From Dipetalonema caudispina (lineage: Eukaryota > Nematoda > Chromadorea > Rhabditida > Onchocercidae), in NCBI GenBank assembly GCA_013365325.1, contig JABVXV010000263.1, positions 24,363-88,362 on the forward strand: DNA of 64,000 nucleotides, written 5' to 3'. A program made the translations under genes and the position numbers. This document shows positions 54,106 through 64,000 of the stretch, one piece after another (position 1 is the first letter of the stretch; every line of letters starts with the position of its first letter). The notes under the pieces are model-generated. The model did not search any database and was not told where the DNA came from. It was given only the letters and a program-made list of their open reading frames with translations.

Positions 54106-57100
54106 ATGTACTGGTATTATTTTTATCATATCATTTTACTATCAATCATTTTACACTTTGGCAGTATTTCATGTAAGTTTCAAATTTGAGAATTCTTTCT
54201 TCTGTTGAAAAAAAAAAAACTGAAATTTTGCTAATATCAATCAATGATTGCTATCATGTTGATCATATTTTGACTTAGCATGAATTTCTAACAGAAGTTA
54301 CTTTTGATATTAGAAGAATTTTTATTTTAATTTATTTATCGAAGAGATTAGCTATCGGAGATATATATTTTGACTGGACTTAGAAATGAATTGGTATAGT
54401 AGTTTAATTCCTGTAATGATTTGAATAATATGCTGATAACGATACAATATAATGATTTAATTCGTATAATAATTAAGATAATTTGGATAGCATAATGATG
54501 ATCATATAAATATAACAATTCAATTCGATGAATTTTATAGGTGATTCAATAAATTGTACATTATCATATTATGCGGACGAAATAAGTTATGAAGATGCAT
54601 CATCACTGGATTTCTATTACACAAGGTAAATTTGAATAATTGTTTCATCCATTAATAGATAATTAATTAATAAATTGCCAATAATTATAGAATTAATGAA
54701 ATAAGGTAAAATAGGACTGGTCACATTTTTCTTGGACAAATTTTTTTGATTTTGAATGGAAAGAAAAATTAATTTCGTCAGTGCTGTTCGAATAGAAATG
54801 TGTCACATCTCTTCAATATCAAAATTATCATAGTATTTGTTAATTACTGTTTAATAATTACCATCGAATGAAGTGTATTGCCGTATTTAATTTTTTGGAG
54901 TCAAACTTTAAAAAGCATTCATTAATAATAGCATGTTAATATGGAGGTTAATTACTAAATTATAATAAGACATAATTTTTAAACACCACTTATTACAATT
55001 TCCAATTTTAACATTTTGGTGTAGAATTTTTTTTTTTTGATAAAATGAAGGACAATTATCACCAATTATAATTACCTGAAAAAATAATTTGAAATTGTGG
55101 AAATTGCTTAAAATGAAGGAAATAAGTATTCATTAGGCAAATTGGTTAGCAAAGTTGTTTTATTCTTAAGATTTTGTTAGAAATAATGCATAAATAGCTT
55201 TTAGTTTTTTCCTCCATTGGATAATTGATTAAAAATTATTTCAAAGATAAAAATAAGAAGAAATAAAGTGTGTATCTTTGTACTATCTTTGATTGTAATG
55301 AAATTTAAAGTGGAAATGAGTAGGTTGAAAAAATAAAATTAAAAAGAAATAACTATCATTCATTTTAGTTTTTGACTTTTCTTTTGTTGTTATTATCGTA
55401 TCGCCATGCTGCTTCATTTTTACAACAATAATTTATTTGTTGGTAATTGTAATGAAAAAATAAAACAAATAATTGGTAGAGTTAAAGAGAATTCGTTATC
55501 ATATTGTGTGTTAATAATTTTTTGCGAATTTTTTTGGCAAAGATTCCGAAATGTAAAATTTAAATTTTAGTATAGAAACTAAATGGGCCATAATTATTCC
55601 CGATAAATGAAAGGATGTCTTGAAATTTCACTGATGTGGATGAAAAAAGCTAAAAAATAATTTGAACTAAATATTATAATTGAGCACATTCTCTAAAATC
55701 CTACAAATTATTATGTAAACAAGTTTCCATTTGGTGAACGCCTCATAAATTAAATTTTATATATTTTTTTCTAAATTAGCAAAGTGCAATAGAAGAAAAA
55801 AGTTGATCGTAAATTTGAGAAAAATTTATCATCAAATATTCAAATTCATTCATTTGCACTAATCATTTCAGATTTATTTAGCAGAACTGAGATTAACAAT
55901 GCGGTAAATTATACAACATTCAACTTCATTCTCTAAAATTTTTCAATTTATATATGATCAAATTTTAGTCCAACAATTATTTATTTATTTTAAAATGCAA
56001 ACTATTGGAAAAGAACTTGACGAAAAAAATATTTTAATCGTTTTACGAAAAATCAAAAACAAAAAAATCAAGCAATTATGGATACATTTTTCTTGGAGCT
56101 ATAAATCAATCAATATGTTATATTTTTAAGCATTACATATGATCCGAAAAATAAGCAATGTTCATTTAAGATATTATCAGTTGTTTAACAAAATTAAGTG
56201 ACAATTTTCAGTGTTGGCGTAAAATCGGTGGATGAATGCGCCAATTTTTGCTTTTATCGACAATTTTGCAGTACTGCTGTGTATAATTACTTTGCAAATG
56301 CCTGCTCAATAAGTTATAATTGGGTAATAAATTGTCGGTAAGCCAATTATTTGAAAAAAAAAAAAAAAAAAAAAATTCAGAATCTTTTTAACAGTCTGTT
56401 CAATATTACCAACAATAATGTCTTATCGAAATACAGCTCATTTAAAAATTTCGTACTATCTTTAAATTTCTCCATGAATCATCTCTGGAATGATTTTTGA
56501 CGAAAAAAAAAAAATCTATCAGATATGAACAACTAAACTGGTTTAACTTGTAGGTTAACATATTCCGGAAATTCCGTTACCTTATCCTATTGGGCTCTCT
56601 CTAAATATCCTAAATTTGATCTGTTATCTTATTGATCAACTTATTTCAGTACTCAGACAAAACGGTACTCACAATATCAATCGCCTGATGGGTTGTTAGT
56701 TCGAATCGCGTGCATCGATACTTGCAAAATTAGTACCACTGAAAGTAGTACTCGTATGCTTTTTTTTTTTTTTATTCAATTTCAATATTCCTTCAATGAA
56801 AATTTCGAGAATCATTCGGCCACTCGAAAATTAAAACTATTTTTGTCATATCTAAGTGACAATATGTACGAAATTTTGTGCGAAATTTTTAGAAACTCTC
56901 TGTTAAGTGAAAAAAAAAATTAAAGGAAAACTTTTATTTACTTCTTTTCTTCTTTTTGAAGAATTTGAATCTTTCCTTCATGCTAAAAAACATGACGTTA
57001 CAATATATAGAACTTTTAAAATATATGAAAAATTTGCGAAAACATTATTCTATTTAGATTATTTTAAATTTTACTTTTAATGAAATATAAGTTAAGATGA

Positions 57101-60100
57101 AATAACTATTTCCATAAAATTCTTTTCGTTTGCCTTCATTCATTTTCTCTTCTTCCATTTCCCATCTTAACTTAAAATTCAAAAAAATTCATAAAATTTT
57201 CTTTTGCAAGTAGAAAAATCATCGAAATTTATGGTTTACCTTAATCCTAAAAAAATTAATCGTGCATGTATTACTCATAAGCTTAAGCGTTTCTCATCTT
57301 TATCAATGAAGAAATAAAAACTCAATTTATTTTTTCTATTAGTCTACAAAAATCGAATAACTACTAACTTAAATTGATAGGTAAATCAAAGTTCAGGTGA
57401 TAATTTTGGTATTTATTAATCCTATATGATTTCACAACTATTCATTTATCATTTATCAGACAAATGATAATCAAAACTTTTACACATTCTGACCATTCCT
57501 TCTTAATGGTTAAATGACTGCAAGGAAAGTATTGTGAATTGTATGTAGAAGCTTTTGGAAAAAATTTGATATCTATCCTTTAGACTAATTCATTCAAGAT
57601 ATCAGTAAAAGTGCTAGTTAAGAATGTATGCAAATTTTGTAACTTCTAAAAATATACGTAATTTTGTCCGAATAACTAAAAAAATTATGCTTTTTTTTAG
57701 CTAAAATAATTTACTTTTTATGCTTGGATCATTTGTTTATCTAAAGAAATATAAATTTTGGGCTTATAAAAATGTTTTCAATTCAAGAAATTTATCTCAA
57801 TAATAATTATAGCAAAGTAATAACTTCGCAATTGTATTTTTTCTTTTTTAGAAACTGGAAATAATTTAAATCAAATAAAGGATGTAATACTAAAATCGGG
57901 AATTGAAATTACCCGCAATGCAGGTGAGCATTTAAATTTCCCATATTAAGAGAAATGATTGAACGATTATTACATCCTTTTTTATCTTTTTATTATGTTG
58001 TATTTTTGTTATTTTTAGATTTCTTCTCTCCTTTTCTCTTATCTGCAAATTTCATATCGGATCCAATTTTTCCTTTTCCATGAATTTTTCATCGGAATCG
58101 AATTTGAAATTGAACTTTGAAATTGGACTTTTTCTGGAATAGGCAATTTTTCAAAAGGAAGCGAAATACTTACAATTTGAAATAAACACAAAAATAAAAA
58201 CTGCTGCATAAAATATATTTAATTTGAAAAGAATCATTTTGCTTTCTGGAAATGGGCTTCAACAATGATTTCATATGAAATTCAGAGCCAAATAAATCTC
58301 TTAAGGAGCATTTGAAAAATTCGTAGCAAAAAAATTGAAATATCTGAAATTCTGTATTTCTTGTCTATTGTCTAATTTAAAAAATGTTATTGGTATTACG
58401 AAGGAAAGATAAAGAAAATTTTATTTTGATTTTGCATGATAATTAATAACTGGTTGAATATGGATGGTAGGGGATGAAATGGCACACAGACTTCTTCTAA
58501 CATTATTTAGCAGTTGCATAAATTTAATGCAAAGTTTCAAATTTTAAACCCACCAAATCCATTACTCTATCTTGTCCTTTTGATTTGGACTTAATATTTT
58601 ATAAAATGATAATTATTAAAAAATGTGGAAAAGAAGAAAATTCATCCTTGCTAAATATGCAATGAAATATTTACAACAATAATAACCAATTAAATTTTTA
58701 ATCAAATTTAAATTTCAATTTTCAGAAATATCAGGTGAATATGAAAAAGGAAGTACAATAATTCCACAAACTAATGATGAAGATAAATCCACAACACTTC
58801 AAACAACAACAACTGTTTATAATGTATTATTACCAGTAACATCACCTACTACTACTACTACTACAACAACAACTACTACTACTACTACTACTGCTACTAC
58901 TACTACCATTATCACTACCACTGTTTCAACTGTACCAATGATTGCTAAAACAATTCCAACCGTTGATTCTATTAATTCTGTTACCGATACCATTACAACT
59001 ACTACTTCTACTACTGATACTATTCTGATTAGGGATATTCAGTTACCGAGTAAAGCAATTTTACAATCATTTGAAACATCCTTATGGTGGATTGATCTGC
59101 AAAAGATACTTGGAAGTTATACGCCTACTTATAATAGTATAACTGAAACATTTGATAATAGAACTAAGACAACTACAAGTATTCCTCAAACTTATATCAG
59201 TGATGCTAATACTGGAAGCAAACTACGTTTTCTTGAAGAGATAGTGCATGAAATACGAGAAAATCCTAATAAATATGAAGTATCGGTGGAACGTACTGAT
59301 GATCAACAAAGTTGGATAGTTATTCGTATCGGTAATCGTCGTAAGCATGAAAATTTGCATGAAATGAAATTTGCGGACATTCCGCGAACAGTGAATCAGT
59401 TTCAAAGAAAACGTGATTCACCGGTAGAGTTAGAAGCAAATTATCACATACTTCGTATCAAATTGCCCTATGAATTTCTACATAACAATACATTGAATGA
59501 AAGCGAAATTCAAGAAAAACAAGCACACAGAGGTGTAAATATTAATTCCGATATTGATATGCGACGATTGAATAATCATGAGGAGAAATTGACTTTCAAA
59601 AAGGTTCCGGAAAAATATATTGATAATCAGCATGGTTATCTGTATCGTGTTAAAATTTATGATATTGATCGAGAATCACCTTATACCAGCAATATTACCA
59701 CCGATCATGAAATACGACGGGAAGAAATTGAAAGTAGCAAGATAGAAACAACTAAAAATATGGATGATGATATTTCCGGAAGTGAATGTTTCAATTATTT
59801 TATTAATTAGATAAATTTCTTTCTATTCATTTCTTTCCATTTCTTTCAATCATTTTCAGTAATGAATGATATAATGCAATCAATTCTTCACTTTAGCGGA
59901 AATTTGACTAAAAGTTACGATAGTATTTAAAATCATACTTTATTATTCTAAATACTGTCGTAAGTTTCAATTAAATTTCTTCTAATTTTCAGATGATAGT
60001 CAAATTCATATACGACAAATAAGTTTATTAAAATCAATTTTTAATTCTATTTTTTAGGAAAACCTTCATCGATCATCAATTCATCTTGTTTTGGCATGAT

Positions 60101-63100
60101 TGATCGTCAACTGTTATATAATGCTTCATATAAAACACTTTATGATGTTTCATTAGAACGATGCAGGTATTTTACTAAAATTTTCACTGCATTCATTGAT
60201 ATTATATGTTTTATAAATGCTATCATTATTACCATATCATCATTCCCACTACCCAATAATGATAATGGTGATGTAGTGATAATGATAGCATTAATAAATT
60301 ATTGTAGTGGAGTTGCAAATTTTCGATTGCTTCATCTATAATAACGAAAATAATGATTACAGAAAGTCGTTTCATCAATTGTATAATAATAATAATAATA
60401 ATAGTAACAATAATAATAAAGACAATAATAATAATAATAATATTGATAGCAATGAAAGCGATAATAATAATGATAATAACAATAATAATAATGAAATGTT
60501 AAAAATAGTGATCCATTTTCTACATTTCCTTCTGATTTTATACCGGATAAAGTGACAAAAGACATCAAAATTGATAGTTTTCAATAAATCGCTTTTATAT
60601 TATCGCTTATTAAATTAAATCATCGTTATTTTACATTTGATACGTTAAACATTAGATCAGTATTATCCTAGACAAGTTGATCATTATTATACATTGGATC
60701 ATCGTTATCTTTAACAATATCACCAACAAAGTTGACTTATTTTTTTCTTTTTCCATGAATTCCACTACCCTTTTTATTGCTAATTTTCTTAAAAAGAAAA
60801 AAATGTTTTTTAATCTTTTTTTTCCAAAATATTTCTTTTTAAATCAACATTTATTTATGTGTTGTAGATGTGCTTGTGCTAATACATGGAAAAATAATGA
60901 TGGGAAGGATTGCTTGATAAAATGTAAAAGTTTCCAATACAGTAATTTTACACGAAAATGTTTGTTGAACGAAGGAGATCATAATGGGAATTTTGATTTG
61001 GTATACAGTTGGGATACTAATTATTTTTACAGAAGATGTACCAGTGAAGGTTTGTTTCTTCAACTTCGATTGTTACAATAATTCGAATATACGTTGATTT
61101 AAAATGTCCTCAAATTATGTTATCGTTATGAATATGCTATATCTAAATTATTTTCATGTTTACGTCAAAATATCCATAATAGAAAAGGAGTTAATTGATA
61201 GTTATGCATTTAAAAATTGTAAGTATCTTCGACATATATGTAATAACATCTCTTTAAAGTAATTCTATAAAGAGTATTTAAATTTTTTTAAAGCATTCCA
61301 AAATCTTGATTACCAATGTTGTTTTAGATATCGTTAAAGATGCAATGCGCAACTGTCCAATGAGCGGAAAGGCAAAGCTTAAAGAATTTGCATCATTGGA
61401 GACAAGTGCAAATTGGGATACAACAATAAGCAAAGATGAGAAGAATAAAACAGTCCATTCAACCAAGAAACGGTCAACAATCGATCATCATTCGATGTTT
61501 TCCTCGTCAACCTTCCGTACACAATCCGTTTATTGGTGGAAAAGTAGTGGGAAGAAAGAAGTAATCAACAAAACAATTACTGAAGAAGTGATATTATCGC
61601 CTAGCTTATGGAGTAAAATATTGAAGAGGAAAAGTGCAGCGGAAAATCTGAAAAGTTTGGTGCTTGAAATACTGAAGAAACAATCGGAAGAAATAAATAC
61701 TGGAAAGAATGGATACAATTATAGGGTTGAAATTCGAACCGATACTGCTACTACACCATATGGTAATCGAGAGATACGATCCACGAAGAATGCGGATCTG
61801 GACAAAACCGAGAAACCATTTGATGCAACAACAATTTCTACAAATTATACTAAAACAATAACAATTAATTTATCTTCATCGCCTTATGAAGAAGTTAATT
61901 CATTAACAAAAGAACCTGAAGTGGATATTATGAAGACGGCTGAACACGTTAAAATTACGACGAATAATGGTGACAATGAGAAATTTAGGCAATCAATTAA
62001 TCAATTGAATTTAAAAATCACGAAGTCAACGACCAGTTTGATAGAACCTAAAGGTGCTATCGATCAACAAACAACAATAACACACAAAGATTTAGGTGGA
62101 TTTTCAAAAAAAAAGAAAAAAAGAATGAAAATTTCTCACTTTTCAAATTTATCCAAAAATCAAATATAATTAATATATTTAATCCTTGGAAAAGTCTTAC
62201 TTGAAGATATATATCAGAACACACAAAATTTACCTTTTTTTGTACACGGATCAATTTGCTATTCAAAATATTTATTAAAAGCAGTCAATCGTTAATGGTA
62301 ACTATGTAATTAGGAACAAAATTTTAATAGGAAAATTGATTTCGATTCAAATATTTGTCTTACCTATTATCAAAAAAAAAGGAGTTATTTAGAAGTCAAA
62401 AAAAAAATTGAATGATTCGATGGTATTTCTGATGATTACAATGAAAATTATAGTTTAGATGAAAACTATACCACAACGGTACCAATTACGATAACGGAAA
62501 GATCTGGCAAAATGGCAGGCAATGATGAATTTGAAATTTCTGTAACTGAAGCAAATTTCGGAGAAGGTATTGATTATTCTAACAGTAATAAACTATATGG
62601 ATGATATCATTTTTATTTCTAATGTATTGAAACCTTTATCTGTTTTGAATTCTATAAATTAATTTTCGTTTTCCTTTTTCTTTGAGAGAAAGAAAGAAGG
62701 AAAAAAGAAGAATCTTTAGAACTTAGTTAAAGAAATTTGATAGCAAAAATGTGGCGAAAATATTCATTTTCTTAAAAGATATACATCTAATCAGTAAAAA
62801 TTTGACGTTGCAGATGTTAATAAAACTGAACAAAATTTGACATCAAATGTACCGGAAAATTGTTTTCAAGTATGTTGCTTGATTAATTTTAATCTTTTAA
62901 AATAAATTTCTTGCTTTTTTTTAATTTAACAAATATGATAGTTTTACTTAATACTTGGAATTTGCAACTAACACTATTAAAATGTATGTTCTAAGTTGAA
63001 TCAATTTCAAAAAATCAAATCTCATAACTTAAAATATAGTACCTAATATTTTTCTTTCAGCTATATTACCTCTTTTTGTTCAACTTATTTCTTCCGTATT

Positions 63101-63393
63101 TTTTGTTCTATTAAAACTGATTGAAATATAAATTATCATTCTCCTTTCATAATTTGTCGGTTGATCAATAATTCTGAAATGTCGAGAAATGTCGAATGAT
63201 TGGATGTCAATATAACAAAACGCATAAGTCATTAATTGGGAGATTAGATTAGAGATGACAAGGTTATCCCTACATTTAAATAAATTTAAATAACTTTAAA
63301 GGTTATTGATGGATTTCTACTGAAAGGTACAGCTGGCGGACTTGAGCAAGACGTTACATTGGAGGAATGTCAATGTTATTGTGCTAATAGCAG
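54106..63393 (+). CDS. Secreted multi-PAN/apple-domain protein, partial
   Basis: Twelve in-frame exons (54106-54172, 54541-54625, 56212-56337, 56650-56753, 57852-57923, 58726-59781, 60058-60166, 60868-61049, 61328-62095, 62459-62566, 62814-62869, 63302-63393) give 941 residues; the last donor shows it continues to the right. A hydrophobic signal peptide (MYWYYFYHIILLSIILHFGS) is spliced in phase 1 to a first Cys-rich PAN/apple domain (DECANFCFYRQFCSTAVYN, about 23-120). A Thr-rich, probably O-glycosylated stretch and long linkers separate it from a second PAN domain (SCFGMIDRQLLYN to RRCTSE, about 514-600). A third begins at ENCFQVIDGFLLKGTAGG (about 908). Several nematode apical or cuticular matrix proteins (noah, let-653 type) combine PAN domains with a C-terminal ZP domain; whether a ZP domain follows lies outside the window. 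The linkers on exons 6 and 9 are unrecognised but related to each other. Secretion and a matrix role are inferred. Confidence 0.82.
56347..56375 (+). repeat. A-homopolymer in PAN gene intron 3
   Basis: An A run of more than 20 begins about 17 bases after the exon 3 donor region. Confidence 0.7.
58848..58921 (+). repeat. Coding ACT/ACA array (Thr tract)
   Basis: About 24 threonine-type codons, mostly ACT and ACA with a few interruptions, lie inside exon 6 of the PAN gene. The product is a mucin-like Thr stretch. Length variation between isolates is likely. Confidence 0.85.
60384..60492. repeat. (AAT)n array in PAN gene intron
   Basis: Imperfect AAT triplets in the intron between exons 7 and 8. 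The Asn-rich plus and Tyr/Leu-rich minus open frames here are repeat translations. Confidence 0.85.

Positions 63394-64000
<607 letters not shown>

Overview
The window is eukaryotic, and almost certainly nematode nuclear DNA. It is very AT-rich, genes are cut into many small exons by introns with GTAAG-type donors and TTTTAG/TTTCAG acceptors, and several start codons sit just downstream of a TTTNAG acceptor, as expected for spliced-leader trans-splicing. Protein similarity and base composition suggest a filarial or other spirurid worm (inference; the species cannot be named from sequence alone). No bacterial, viral, transposase, tRNA, rRNA or CRISPR features were seen.

Layout: (1) 305-1549, minus strand, 5' part of an unrecognised protein with a polyglutamine tract, leaving the window on the left. 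(2) 3315-5141, plus, ribosomal protein uL5/RPL11, 4 exons. (3) 6538-10060, minus, V-ATPase subunit H, 9 exons. (4) 11628-18492, plus, an ADAM17/TACE-type membrane metalloprotease, 17 exons. (5) 20010-26296, minus, glutaminase with C-terminal ankyrin repeats, 11 exons. (6) 32308-40246, plus, Nup62-type FG nucleoporin, 16 exons. (7) 41084-43612, plus, ketohexokinase-like pfkB sugar kinase, 7 exons. (8) 43909-47256, minus, an internally duplicated DM9-like protein with a proline-rich linker, 5 exons. (9) 54106-beyond the right edge, plus, a secreted multi-PAN/apple-domain protein with Thr-rich and novel linker segments. For every complete gene the exon lengths I assigned sum to a multiple of three, an internal check on the models.

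Genes alternate in head-to-head and tail-to-tail pairs. Divergent starts occur at 1.5-3.3, 10.1-11.6, 26.3-32.3 and 47.3-54.1 kb; convergent ends at 5.1-6.5, 18.5-20.0 and 43.6-43.9 kb. Only Nup62 and the sugar kinase are in tandem. The two roughly 6-7 kb divergent gaps are extremely AT-rich; one contains a long purine-on-one-strand block and triplet repeats.

The genes are mostly housekeeping (translation, proton pumping, nuclear transport, glutamine and fructose metabolism) plus two secretory-pathway proteins, and do not form one pathway. I did not find a clear new multi-gene system. The most unusual items are the repeated, unrecognised linker module in the PAN protein, the phase-uniform FG exons of Nup62, the duplicated DM9-like protein, a 39-bp copy of a V-ATPase exon start inside an intron, and an inverted repeat beside RPL11.
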